Shown here: positions 1 through 8,210 of the stretch, in pieces
Position numbering within the stretch: position 1 is the first letter of the stretch
Layout: the number at the start of each line of letters is the position of its first letter
DNA from: Eubacterium sp.
Lineage (GTDB): Bacteria; Bacillota; Clostridia; Lachnospirales; Lachnospiraceae
Direction of reading: 5' to 3'
Length of the DNA: 64,000 nt
Assembly: GCA_003486385.1 (NCBI GenBank)
Contig: DNFT01000011.1
Span: 4,843-68,842 of the forward strand
Notes under the pieces: model-generated
Databases searched by the model: none
What the model was told of the DNA's origin: nothing
The model's input: only the letters and a program-made list of their open reading frames with translations
Position numbers and translations under genes: made by a program

Positions 1-45
1 TCGTGATATGCATAAATATAATTATAATGTTTAAGGAGATAAAAT

Positions 46-591
46 ATGACCAGAGAAGGGGCATGGGAGTTACTTAGGGAGTATAATAAGGATGAGTTTC
101 ATCTTGAACATGCGGAGATTGTCGGAAAGACGATGAGGTATTTTGCGGAGAAGCTTGGGTATGGTGATGAGGCAGATTTCTGGGAGGTTGTGGGTATTTT
201 ACATGACCTTGATTTTGAGATGTACCCACAGGAGCACTGCATTAAGAGTCAGGAGATTATGCGTGAGCGCGGCGTAGATGAGCGGATAATCCACGCAACG
301 GCGAGTCATGGCTATGCAATAACGGTTGACATCAAGCCTGAGCATGAGATGGAGAAGGTGCTGTATGCCGTGGATGAGCTTACAGGTCTTATCGGTGCTG
401 TGGTTATCATGCGTCCGTCTAAGAGCGTGCAGGACCTGGAGCTTAAATCAGTCAGGAAAAAATATAAGAGCAAGGGCTTTGCAGCGGGTTGTTCAAGAGA
501 AGTGATTGAGAGAGGTGCGGACATGCTCGGCTGGAGTCTCGATGAGCTTATTGAGAGGACAATCGAAGCGTTAAGGACGTTCAGGGATTAA
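46..591 (+). CDS. HD-domain phosphohydrolase-like protein
   Basis: A 181-residue soluble protein of the HD superfamily, whose members hydrolyse phosphoesters or nucleotides at a metal centre. The HD pair is seen at H53-D54 in the motif LHDLDFE, with upstream histidines H19 and H22 and a downstream ASHGY histidine that fit the metal-binding pattern. It is short and has no GD-GYP or other output domain, so it is a stand-alone HD hydrolase of unknown substrate. The start is supported by AAGGAG at 33-38. It lies 13 nt upstream of a small gene and probably shares its transcript. The superfamily is clear; the substrate is not inferable. Confidence 0.8.
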   Translation: MTREGAWELLREYNKDEFHLEHAEIVGKTMRYFAEKLGYGDEADFWEVVGILHDLDFEMYPQEHCIKSQEIMRERGVDERIIHATASHGYAITVDIKPEHEMEKVLYAVDELTGLIGAVVIMRPSKSVQDLELKSVRKKYKSKGFAAGCSREVIERGADMLGWSLDELIERTIEALRTFRD

Positions 592-604
592 GGAGAAAAG
601 CGCG

Positions 605-826
605 TTGGAAAATAAAAATAAAAGCATTCTTATAAAGGATACAACCAAGGAAGAGAGAATTGCCCTCATAAAGCAGTGGATACCTGATGATGACGGTCTT
701 AATGACTGTGACATGGATTTGTGGGACATATACGATGACTATATAAAGGGGATTCGTGAGGTGTCTGAAATCAACTCTTCCATGAGTGGAACATTTATGA
801 CGGAAGAGGACCTCAATAAAAGGTAA
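605..826 (+). CDS. small acidic hypothetical protein (TTG start)
   Basis: A 73-residue protein that I do not recognise. It is strongly acidic in the middle (DDDGLNDCDMDLWDIYDDY) with a basic N-terminus and no membrane segment or signal peptide. The TTG start follows AAGGAG by a normal distance, and it trails the HD-domain gene by 13 nt, so the two are probably co-transcribed. A hairpin with a T-tract at 876-906 follows the gene, consistent with the operon ending here. It is probably a real gene because of the ribosome binding site and position; no function can be assigned. Confidence 0.6.
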   Translation: MENKNKSILIKDTTKEERIALIKQWIPDDDGLNDCDMDLWDIYDDYIKGIREVSEINSSMSGTFMTEEDLNKR

Positions 827-845
827 AAATTGTCTATTTTGACGT

Positions 846-873
846 TTGACAAAATATGGTATATGGGTATAAT
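846..873 (+). promoter_or_regulatory. sigma-A type promoter for lrgAB
   Basis: TTGACA (846-851) and TATAAT (868-873) are separated by 16 bp, both matching consensus. The predicted start near 880 falls inside the hairpin at 876-902, so promoter and upstream terminator overlap. Confidence 0.7.
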
Positions 874-875
874 TT

Positions 876-906
876 TTGGTAGCACTGAATTGGTGCTACC
901 AATTTT
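876..906 (+). terminator. intrinsic terminator overlapping the lrgA transcription start
   Basis: Perfect 10-bp inverted repeat (876-885 with 893-902, loop of 7) followed by TTTT. It would end the transcript of the two upstream genes. Because it lies just downstream of the lrgA -10 box it may also lie at the 5' end of the lrgA mRNA. Confidence 0.65.
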
Positions 907-928
907 ATTTTGAAAGGACATACATAGT

Positions 929-1342
929 ATGAAATATTTACATCAATTTATGGTAATCATTGGTATTACTTTTGTCGGTGAATTATTGAAATATATGCTG
1001 CCGTTACCTATCCCTGCAAGTATATATGGAATGGTTATTATGTTTATCGGGCTTATGACAGGAGCTATAAAGCTTGATGCGGTCAAGGACGCAGGCAAAT
1101 TCCTGATTGAGATTATGCCGATTATGTTCATTCCCGCAGGAGTCGGTCTTATGTCATCGTGGAGTGTACTTAAGCCACTGCTGCTTCCGGTCAGCATAAT
1201 AACGGTTGTAACGATAGTAACCGTCATGGGAGCTGCCGGAAGAAGCTCGCAGTGGGTTATCAGAAGGGATAGAAAGCACACTGAGAACAGGGAAAAGGTA
1301 AAAGCACAGAAAATGCCGGTTGAGGCTGAAAATACAAAATAG
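929..1342 (+). CDS. lrgA: LrgA/CidA-family holin-like membrane protein
   Basis: A 137-residue polytopic membrane protein with about four hydrophobic segments in residues 1-105, including the family signature PLPIPASIYGMVIMF. The C-terminal 30 residues are hydrophilic and basic. LrgA/CidA proteins are small holin-like proteins that act with LrgB/CidB in murein-hydrolase control; pyruvate/acetate-linked transport has also been proposed for the family. The next gene is the LrgB partner, 28 nt downstream. The start has AAAGGA upstream and its own consensus promoter. The family assignment is firm; the physiological role here is inferred from the family. Confidence 0.88.
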   Translation: MKYLHQFMVIIGITFVGELLKYMLPLPIPASIYGMVIMFIGLMTGAIKLDAVKDAGKFLIEIMPIMFIPAGVGLMSSWSVLKPLLLPVSIITVVTIVTVMGAAGRSSQWVIRRDRKHTENREKVKAQKMPVEAENTK

Positions 1343-1370
1343 AAGATAAATTCAGAAGGAAGGTATATAA

Positions 1371-2063
1371 ATGACAGAGTTTCTCGAAGATTCACTGTTT
1401 GCAGGTGTCACGATAAGCCTGCTTGCATACATATTAGGATATTTTCTTAAGAAAAAATTTAAGCTGGGATTCTTAAATCCGCTGCTGATATCGATTGCAG
1501 CCACGATTGTGGTTCTGGTTGTTGCGGATGTCGACTATGAGGTTTACAACAAGGGAGCCTCCTATATAAGCTGGTTTCTGACACCGGCGACAGTATGTCT
1601 TGCCATTCCTCTTTATGAGCAGTGGCAGCTTTTAAAGGATAATTTTAAGGCCGTGTTATTTGGAATTGTATCAGGTGTCATCACAAGTCTTGCCACGGTA
1701 TTTGTGCTTGCCAAGCTTATGGGGCTGACACATGAGGAATATGTTACATTGCTTCCTAAGTCAATCACCACAGCAATAGGAATGGGCGTGTCGGATGAGC
1801 TTGGCGGTTATGTGACCATAACTGTTGCGGTTATCATTATAACGGGAGTCCTGGGGAATATTTTTGGTGAGCTTATCTGCAGATTATTCAGAATCACGGA
1901 GCCTATTTCCAAAGGGCTTGCTCTTGGAAGCGCTTCACATGCCATCGGGACAGCCAAGGCGATGGAGCTTGGCGAGGTTGAAGGAGCGATGAGCAGTCTT
2001 GCCATTGCGGTAGCCGGAGTGCTCACAGTGATAGGAGCAACGATTTTTTCATACTTCATATAG
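1371..2063 (+). CDS. lrgB: LrgB/CidB-family membrane protein
   Basis: A 230-residue protein with about six to seven membrane segments and the typical LrgB C-terminal signature (GLALGSASHAIGTAKAMEL). It is the obligate partner of the LrgA-like protein encoded just upstream, and AAGGAAGG precedes the start. LrgB proteins are often annotated as antiholin-like or murein-hydrolase-export regulators. The stop codon is immediately followed by a 70-bp near-perfect palindrome (2065-2134), then by the ribosome binding site of a FadR-type regulator gene. The whole set may therefore be one transcription unit. Confidence 0.9.
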   Translation: MTEFLEDSLFAGVTISLLAYILGYFLKKKFKLGFLNPLLISIAATIVVLVVADVDYEVYNKGASYISWFLTPATVCLAIPLYEQWQLLKDNFKAVLFGIVSGVITSLATVFVLAKLMGLTHEEYVTLLPKSITTAIGMGVSDELGGYVTITVAVIIITGVLGNIFGELICRLFRITEPISKGLALGSASHAIGTAKAMELGEVEGAMSSLAIAVAGVLTVIGATIFSYFI

Positions 2064-2064
2064 A

Positions 2065-2134
2065 GTTGGGACACTGGTGTCAGACCCCTGTCCCAGCATG
2101 GCTTGGGACAGGGGTCTGACACCTATGTCCCAAC
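2065..2134. repeat. long palindromic repeat (GGGACAGGGGTCTGAC family), copy A
   Basis: Two 31-nt arms (2065-2095 and 2104-2134) pair with two mismatches around an 8-nt loop. The arms share the core TGGGACAGGGGTCTGAC with the palindrome at 19643-19712. The element fills the whole gap between the lrgB stop and the ribosome binding site of the next gene. No T-tract follows, so it is more like a dispersed REP-type element than an ordinary terminator. Confidence 0.85.
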
Positions 2135-2146
2135 AGGAGATAAATT

Positions 2147-2890
2147 ATGTTAAATGACGGGAACAGTTCACAGGAATACGCCAAGGCGATTGATTATATA
2201 TATGAGCTTATAAATGCAGGAACGCTTGAGGTCGGCAGCAGGCTTCCGACAGAGCGTAATATAGCTGAGCAGCTTGGAATAGGACGTAATTCCACGAGGG
2301 AGGCATTAAGTATCCTGCATGGAATGGGTATAATTGAGAGAAAGCAGGGCTCCGGAAATTACATATCGGGGGATGCAGGAAAATCAATCGGGCAGATAAT
2401 TCTTATTATGCTTGCCCTGAGGAGCATAAGTCACAGGGATGTATGCGAATTTCGCCGTATTCTCGAAAAGACTGTGTGCGGCATGATAATTAGGAACGGA
2501 ATGTCCCGGGAGCATAGTAAGAGGCTTAGCGGGTATCTTAATGAGCTTGAAAATTTGCAGTGCGTGCTTAAGAATGATAAATCAGCTTCAGATGACCATG
2601 ATAAAAAGGATATTCTCGAAAAAATAGCTATCGCTGATGATAATTTCCATAATGAACTTATTAAGGCGGCGGACAACAGTCTTATGACTGTCATTATGGA
2701 TGCGGTAACTACTGTGTATAAGGAAGCTATTGAGCGGGTAATTTATAATTCGGACGAGCGCGTCAGAGATAAGCTTATAGAGTGTCACCGCGGTATTTAT
2801 GAAGGAATAATCTCATTGGATAAGGGTATGATTGAAGCAGCGATAGACATACATTATGATGTGGTGGGGGACAACGGCAAGGGTCTTTAA
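2147..2890 (+). CDS. GntR/FadR-family transcriptional regulator
   Basis: A 247-residue regulator. The N-terminal winged helix (about residues 10-75) carries the GntR signature GSRLPTERNIAEQLGIGRNS followed by TREALSILHGMGIIERKQGSGNYI. A C-terminal helical ligand domain of the FCD type (about 90-235) follows. Such proteins respond to small carboxylic acids or amino acids. AGGAGA precedes the start directly after the palindromic repeat. It sits between lrgAB and an amino acid symporter, so either could be its target; this is inferred from position only. Confidence 0.87.
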   Translation: MLNDGNSSQEYAKAIDYIYELINAGTLEVGSRLPTERNIAEQLGIGRNSTREALSILHGMGIIERKQGSGNYISGDAGKSIGQIILIMLALRSISHRDVCEFRRILEKTVCGMIIRNGMSREHSKRLSGYLNELENLQCVLKNDKSASDDHDKKDILEKIAIADDNFHNELIKAADNSLMTVIMDAVTTVYKEAIERVIYNSDERVRDKLIECHRGIYEGIISLDKGMIEAAIDIHYDVVGDNGKGL

Positions 2891-2943
2891 GAGGAACAGG
2901 CTGTCCGAACGATGAATAGTGATTATTTCACAGAAAAATTCAG

Positions 2944-2972
2944 TTGATTAAATTGTTAAAGTGATATACAAT
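2944..2972 (+). promoter_or_regulatory. promoter of the symporter gene
   Basis: TTGATT (2944-2949), 17 bp, TACAAT (2967-2972). It lies 35 bp ahead of the symporter start and leaves room for a GAGAGGA ribosome binding site. Confidence 0.55.
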
Positions 2973-3006
2973 CATAATAAAAATTCAAAACAAGAGAGGA
3001 TATCAC

Positions 3007-4422
3007 ATGTTACAGGAAATCAACAGAATACTAACATGGTTAGACGGCATTGTCTGGGGAGTACCGCTCATGGTACTTATTCTGGCGGGAGGAATATATC
3101 TCACGGTCAGAATGGGGCTTCTTCAGGTAAGAAAGCTTCCGCTTGCACTCAAGTGGATGGTAAAGAATGAGGAGGACGGACACGGAGAGGTCACATCCTT
3201 CGGTGCATTATGTACCGCACTTTCAGCAACTATCGGAACAGGTAATATCGTAGGTGTTGCTACGGCGATAGGCGCGGGAGGACCGGGAGCACTCTTCTGG
3301 ATGGAGGTTGCGGCATTCTTCGGAATGGCGACCAAGTATTCGGAGGGACTTCTTGCCGTAAAGTACCGTGTTGTTGATGAAAAACATCACTCACTTGGCG
3401 GACCGTTCTACTATATCGAAAAGGGAATGGGGAAAAAATGGAAATGGCTTGCGTGCCTCTTTGCTTTTTTTGGAGTGTGCGTAGGACTTTTTGGTATAGG
3501 TACATTTTCACAGGTAAACGGAATTGCCTCAGCCGTAAAGAATTTCTTTGACCCTGATGCAGCTTATGCGGTGACGATACCGGGAATCGGAACATACTCA
3601 TGGACGGTTGTGATAGCTTCTCTTGTGCTCAGTGTGTGCGTGGCACTTGTTTTGATCGGAGGAATCAAAAGAATTGCGAATGTGTCACAGGTCGTGGTTC
3701 CTTTTATGGCTGTGATATATGTGGTTTTCAGCGTTTTACTTCTTGTATGTAATGTAAAGCAGATTCCGGCGGCGTTCGTGACTATAGTCAAGGGAGCCTT
3801 CAATCCACAGGCAGTCACGGGAGGAATTGTCGGAAGCATGATTGTCGCCATGCAGAATGGTATTGCCAGAGGTATCTTCTCTAATGAGGCAGGGCTTGGT
3901 TCGGCGCCTATCGCGGCCGCTGCTGCTAAGACCAAGGAGCCTGTAAGACAGGGACTTGTGTCTATGACAGGAACCTTTATCGATACAATAATAATATGTA
4001 CCATGACAGGTCTTGCAATTGTAATTACAGGAGCATGGCAGGTTGAAGGCTTAGAGGGCGTGGCTGTCACAACCTACGCATTCAACAACGGACTTCCGAT
4101 TCCGCATGTAATATCATCGTTCTTACTCATGCTGTGCCTTGTATTCTTTGCATTTACAACGATTCTGGGCTGGGACTATTATTCGGAGAGATGCCTTGAA
4201 TATCTCACAGGAGGAAGGATGAAGGCGGTCAAGGTCTATCGCTGGCTGTACATACTTGCTGTGTTCATCGGACCATATATGACGGTCAAGGCTGTATGGA
4301 CCATAGCCGATATTTTCAATGGACTTATGGCAATCCCGAATATGATAGCTATATTCGCTCTCAGCGGAGTTGTAATTAAGGAAACAAAGGACTTCTTTAA
4401 GAGACACAACGCACAGAAATAG
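3007..4422 (+). CDS. AGCS-family sodium:alanine/glycine symporter
   Basis: A 471-residue membrane transporter of the alanine-or-glycine:cation symporter family (AlsT/DagA-like). Family signatures are seen near residues 60-85 (SFGALCTALSATIGTGNIVG) and 275-300 (GIARGIFSNEAGLGSAPIAA). About ten or more hydrophobic segments span the protein and the length is typical. It would import small neutral amino acids with Na+. It has its own promoter and ends at a strong terminator shared with the converging phosphatase gene. The upstream FadR-type regulator may control it. Substrate (alanine, glycine or glutamine) cannot be resolved from sequence. Confidence 0.92.
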   Translation: MLQEINRILTWLDGIVWGVPLMVLILAGGIYLTVRMGLLQVRKLPLALKWMVKNEEDGHGEVTSFGALCTALSATIGTGNIVGVATAIGAGGPGALFWMEVAAFFGMATKYSEGLLAVKYRVVDEKHHSLGGPFYYIEKGMGKKWKWLACLFAFFGVCVGLFGIGTFSQVNGIASAVKNFFDPDAAYAVTIPGIGTYSWTVVIASLVLSVCVALVLIGGIKRIANVSQVVVPFMAVIYVVFSVLLLVCNVKQIPAAFVTIVKGAFNPQAVTGGIVGSMIVAMQNGIARGIFSNEAGLGSAPIAAAAAKTKEPVRQGLVSMTGTFIDTIIICTMTGLAIVITGAWQVEGLEGVAVTTYAFNNGLPIPHVISSFLLMLCLVFFAFTTILGWDYYSERCLEYLTGGRMKAVKVYRWLYILAVFIGPYMTVKAVWTIADIFNGLMAIPNMIAIFALSGVVIKETKDFFKRHNAQK

Positions 4423-4520
4423 CGCCACAGAATATGGAGCATGGAATATAGAACAGATAAAAACATATAAAATAACATAATGATGTTTTAACACCGGCAT
4501 CACATAAGCTAAGATAAAAT

Positions 4521-4567
4521 AAAACATCCGTAAATGCAGTTTTTGAGCATTATACGGATGTTTTGTT
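4521..4567. terminator. bidirectional intrinsic terminator
   Basis: Twelve-base perfect arms (4521-4532 and 4553-4564) with inner AATGC/GCATT pairing, flanked by A-runs on one side and T-runs on the other. It serves the symporter gene on + and could serve the converging phosphatase gene on -. Confidence 0.8.
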
Positions 4568-4579
4568 TTGTAATTATCC

Positions 4580-5359
4580 CTACCCCTGAAACGGCGGTGC
4601 AAAACCACCATAATAAGATACAGGTTCGTCATTGAGCCTCAGATGTGATGTATCCCCCAACATCTGGCAGCGGAAATAGGCAAGTCCCGGTATGCGTTCC
4701 TCACCGGAGAGAACGGTGACGGAGCTTGGCGGTGTGAAAAAGCCCTGCCATAGAGTGACCGGAGAGGTATTTAAAAGGTGGGACATGATACACAGCATAA
4801 TTCCGAGATGGCAGAAGAATACTAAAACAGGCTCCTCATCCTTGTGGTTTGCCATGCATTCTTTGGTAGTGCCGTTGTACACCATGTAGTCACAGCTTGA
4901 ACCGGTATGTGTTGTGCTATAGGCAAGTCCATCACGCATATAACCGTATTTTTCAAGCAGTGCATCAAAATTCCTGCATACATTCTCATAAGCCTCTTTT
5001 ACATTGCCGCTTTTCATAACCGGAGTGTCCAGCCAGCGGTTGGCATCAAGCAGCTCAGGGTATCTGTTTAGATATTCAGGCATGAAATCCCATGGAATTG
5101 TCTTTCCGTCCGTGCGTCCTTCAGGTGACACAGGCACACGGAACTCCTGCAGCCAGTCACAGGTTATTGCGGTTCTGCCATGGCAGGCGAGGGTAGGCTC
5201 ACTTGTCCTTATGGCTCTCCCAAGAGGTGAACAGTAGAAATCAGTAACTCTCCATCCGGCTGTGCGCTTAGCGAGGAGCTGCGCTTCATAGAACCCTTTT
5301 TCTGTGAGCGAGTCTATACTGTAGTCCGGTTCGGCGTGTCTTATAAATATAAGCTTCAT
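4580..5359 (-). CDS. histidine phosphatase family protein (phosphoglycerate mutase-like)
   Basis: A protein of about 259 residues that opens with the RHG-type catalytic motif FIRHAEP. It also contains SPLGRAIRTSEPT, which matches the second conserved segment, and a late FFCHLGI that supplies the second catalytic histidine. Such enzymes are broad phosphomonoesterases or cofactor-dependent mutases acting through a phosphohistidine. An in-frame ATG exists at 5374, but AAAGGA lies just before the ATG pair at 5362/5359, so I place the start at 5359. It is one of the few minus-strand genes and converges on the symporter. The substrate is unknown. Confidence 0.85.
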   Translation of the reverse strand: MKLIFIRHAEPDYSIDSLTEKGFYEAQLLAKRTAGWRVTDFYCSPLGRAIRTSEPTLACHGRTAITCDWLQEFRVPVSPEGRTDGKTIPWDFMPEYLNRYPELLDANRWLDTPVMKSGNVKEAYENVCRNFDALLEKYGYMRDGLAYSTTHTGSSCDYMVYNGTTKECMANHKDEEPVLVFFCHLGIMLCIMSHLLNTSPVTLWQGFFTPPSSVTVLSGEERIPGLAYFRCQMLGDTSHLRLNDEPVSYYGGFAPPFQG

Positions 5360-5489
5360 CATTTTTCCTTTCATGATTGATAATTAAGTATGAACTGAAT
5401 ACTATTATATCCATTATAAATATAAATCTCAACTTGATTTTCGCATGCATTAAGGGTAGTATATAACTGTTATAATTCGGAGGAAGAGT

Positions 5490-6635
5490 ATGGCACAGAA
5501 AAGAAATAAGAGAAGGAATAATGCAAGGAAAAAGAATAATGATGGCATATTAGGCCCACTTATCGGACTTTTGTTCGGCTCAAGCACGGTGGCTCTGCTT
5601 TTGCTTGTGGTTTTATTTGCACAGACACTTGGAAAAGCCTCAAATCAAAATGGTGTACAGCAGGGCAATGGTTCGGGAAAGCATCACAGTGCGGATGAGG
5701 AATATATAAATATTGATGCAGATTCATTCAGGGGCTATGTGGGACAGTCGTATACCCTGTCACTTTCTGCCAATCCGGTTGATTTGGTGGAGGCAGTAAT
5801 CTGGTCAAGCAGCAATGAAGCCTCGGTCATCGTAGATGAGAAGGGCAAGGTTGTGCTCGTAGGTGAGGGTGTCGCGGCGGTGACGGCGACAGCCGGACAA
5901 TATTCGTCTGCTATAGCAATCGAGGTTGTGAAGGATTCCTCGGCACAGGGGGATATGGGATTTAACACAATCGGCTGGAATGATAAATATACCCAGAATA
6001 ATAGTGCGGCATCGCAGACCCGAACGGATTCAGGAGAGACAACACAGAATAATGTTAGACCTGATGGCAATCCAGGCGGTAATGATTCGACAGAGCCTGT
6101 AACTGAGCCGGCCGGAAGCGATTATTCTGATGACGGTAATAATACACGCGGAAATGAGACGACACAGCCGCCGCAGAATAATGAGACGGCACAGCCGTCA
6201 GGCAATGGAACGCAGAGCAGCACAGAGAATACATCTCATGAGGAGACAACCGAGGAGACAACAACCGAATTTATACCTCCTACGACAAAGGCGGCTGAGG
6301 CTATAGATACACAGGAAATGTTTTCTATTCTATCGCAAAGCGGATTTTCACAATATCTGCCGAATGCTGCAATATATGATGTGGATGGGGAATACTATGG
6401 AGAGGTGATTGTCCAGTCGGATAGTGTACATATATATATAAAGAAGCGTTCGGGAGAATTTGACATGGCGGTAAGAGGTGCACTGGCATATCTGCTTCCA
6501 GAGACCTCGGAATCCGTATGGAATGTGTATACAACGCTGTCAAAGGATAAGACTATAAACAGCGATGGCAGAAAAGTGAGATTTGTTATGGCTGCCGCCA
6601 ATGCACATTCGCAGATTATAGTTTACAATCCTTAA
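5490..6635 (+). CDS. membrane-anchored protein with bacterial Ig-like (BIG2-type) domain and Thr-rich linker
   Basis: A 381-residue protein. It has a very basic N-terminus (KRNKRRNNARKKNN), one membrane segment at about 20-46, and an Ig-like fold segment at about 75-150 with the typical SSNEASVIVDEKGKVVLVGE pattern. A low-complexity Thr/Asn/Gln/Glu linker covers about 155-265, and a folded C-terminal domain of about 110 residues is not recognised. The topology suggests a type II membrane protein with its bulk outside the cell. GGAGGAAG precedes the start. The linker resembles wall-spanning spacers; function is unknown. Confidence 0.75.
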   Translation: MAQKRNKRRNNARKKNNDGILGPLIGLLFGSSTVALLLLVVLFAQTLGKASNQNGVQQGNGSGKHHSADEEYINIDADSFRGYVGQSYTLSLSANPVDLVEAVIWSSSNEASVIVDEKGKVVLVGEGVAAVTATAGQYSSAIAIEVVKDSSAQGDMGFNTIGWNDKYTQNNSAASQTRTDSGETTQNNVRPDGNPGGNDSTEPVTEPAGSDYSDDGNNTRGNETTQPPQNNETAQPSGNGTQSSTENTSHEETTEETTTEFIPPTTKAAEAIDTQEMFSILSQSGFSQYLPNAAIYDVDGEYYGEVIVQSDSVHIYIKKRSGEFDMAVRGALAYLLPETSESVWNVYTTLSKDKTINSDGRKVRFVMAAANAHSQIIVYNP

Positions 6636-6722
6636 AAAAAAAGTTATGATATTAGGGAAGATAATATGATATGATGACATCATGGACTAAAAATAGACTG
6701 ACATTAGGAAATGGGGAATAAT

Positions 6723-7160
6723 ATGGTTAATAAGCGTAAGGTCAGACTTATGGCGCGAACTGCCATGTATGAGAAGCATGAAGGTAAGAGAGAATTGAAG
6801 AATGTCATGTACTACCGCAGCGATTATATAGGTATGCACATGCTCTTTGCCGGTATAGGAATCACAGGCGGATACCTTTTGACACTTATGCTGATATGCG
6901 CATACAGATTTGAATATATTGTGAATAATCTTACAAAGATGGATTACAGAGGATTAGGAAGCACATTGATAGTGTCTTATGTGCTGCTTCTCATTGTGGC
7001 ACAGGTTATATCGTATTTTATTTTCTCCATGCGTTACAGCGATTGTGAGGATGGCATGCGGGTATATATTAATCGTCTGAAAAAGATAGATAAACTGAGT
7101 CGTGAAGAAAAATCTGATGGGGAGAAAGAGTATAATGATGACGGAACTGTTAAAAATTAA
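6723..7160 (+). CDS. hypothetical two-TM membrane protein, first gene of the cdaA operon
   Basis: About 145 residues, with two membrane segments (roughly residues 42-66 and 83-106) and charged ends, the C-terminal tail being acidic. I do not recognise the family. An ATG exists at 6711, but GGGGA at 6714-6717 gives correct spacing to the ATG at 6723, which I take as the start. The stop overlaps the next gene by about 25 nt, so the two are translationally coupled. It leads into a membrane protein and the diadenylate cyclase, so it may be an accessory factor of that membrane complex; that is inference from position. Confidence 0.65.
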   Translation: MVNKRKVRLMARTAMYEKHEGKRELKNVMYYRSDYIGMHMLFAGIGITGGYLLTLMLICAYRFEYIVNNLTKMDYRGLGSTLIVSYVLLLIVAQVISYFIFSMRYSDCEDGMRVYINRLKKIDKLSREEKSDGEKEYNDDGTVKN

Positions 7161-8190
7161 GGATGCTTTGCAGCGGCTGTACGGAAAATATGACACGATA
7201 ATAAGCCATGTGCTTAAGTTCGCTGCAGCATTTGTTTCATTTATGCTTATAAGAGGGATGACAGGTTATAACGGACTTGCCTCCAATGTTTTTATAATTA
7301 TATTGTTGTCTGCTGTGTGTGCTTTCCTGCCGGCAGGAGTGACAACAATGTGCGGGTGCGGGCTGATTATTTTACAGCTTTACGGACTTTCGGTTGAGTA
7401 TTCGATAATAACACTTGTAGTGCTGCTTATATTGCTGCTTGCATATTATGTGTTTGCACCTAAGACAGGGTGGGTGCTTTTGCTTACACCGGTGTTTTAT
7501 ATGCTGCATATTTCGTATGCGGTTCCTGTTGTTGTGGGACTTACTGTTGGAATTGCCGGTATAGTTCCTGCGTTTTTTGGAACATATCTGTATTTTACAT
7601 TGTCCTTCTGCAGTGAATTTGCATTGTCTGCCTCAATGTTCGGCGAAGGGGATTTTGTACAGAAGATTGTATTTATAATGGATAACACGATAGTGGATAA
7701 GGAAATGCTGGTGATGGGCATTGTCTTTTCGGCGGTAATAATACTTGTAGCTGTCATAAAAAGCTTTTCAATAGACCATTCAAGGACGATTGCCGTAGTT
7801 ACCGGAAGCGTTGTCGAAGCAGTGCTTGTTGTAATGTCACATGTTATGATGAATCTTACATTCAGCATGGTGGGACTTGTTGCAGGCTGTGTGGCTGCTG
7901 TTGCCATTGGTCTGCTTCTAAGCTTTTTTGTATTATCGGTTGACTACTCGAGGACAGAAAGGGTGCAGTTTGAGGATGATGACTATTATTACTATGTAAA
8001 AGCGGTTCCGAAGTTCAACATGACAATGCAGGAGGTAAAGATAAAAAAAATAAGCGGCAATGCTGACGAGATAAAGAACGAATATAATTTACATGCTGCC
8101 TACGGCGGCAGTGGAGAGACGGAGCCTGAGGATATCGAACGCCGGAAAGCGTATGAGCGGGATATGGTCAATCTTGAGGATGAGGAATAA
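7135..8190 (+). CDS. polytopic membrane protein of unknown function upstream of cdaA
   Basis: About 351 residues. Eight to ten hydrophobic segments fill residues 20-275, followed by a cytosolic tail rich in Asp/Tyr (FEDDDYYYYVKAVPK) and Lys. The start is ATG at 7135 or 7138, preceded by GGGGAGAAAGAG, and overlaps the upstream gene. I recognise no enzymatic motif. The tandem hydrophobic architecture loosely recalls the membrane part of SpoIIE-type proteins, but I would not assign that. Position between a small membrane protein and CdaA, with 20 nt to the latter, suggests a role linked to c-di-AMP or envelope control. Confidence 0.68.
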   Translation: MMTELLKIKDALQRLYGKYDTIISHVLKFAAAFVSFMLIRGMTGYNGLASNVFIIILLSAVCAFLPAGVTTMCGCGLIILQLYGLSVEYSIITLVVLLILLLAYYVFAPKTGWVLLLTPVFYMLHISYAVPVVVGLTVGIAGIVPAFFGTYLYFTLSFCSEFALSASMFGEGDFVQKIVFIMDNTIVDKEMLVMGIVFSAVIILVAVIKSFSIDHSRTIAVVTGSVVEAVLVVMSHVMMNLTFSMVGLVAGCVAAVAIGLLLSFFVLSVDYSRTERVQFEDDDYYYYVKAVPKFNMTMQEVKIKKISGNADEIKNEYNLHAAYGGSGETEPEDIERRKAYERDMVNLEDEE

Positions 8191-8210
8191 GATAAAGAGG
8201 ATGTGAGAGC

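Noticed and set aside
943..1395. 150-codon minus-strand frame opposite lrgA
   Set aside because: Lies antisense to a clear LrgA gene, with no ribosome binding site and no recognisable domain; a shadow of the real frame.
3564..4070. 168-codon minus-strand frame opposite the symporter gene
   Set aside because: Antisense shadow of conserved transporter coding sequence; Thr/Ala/Ile-rich composition reflects the hydrophobic codons on the other strand.
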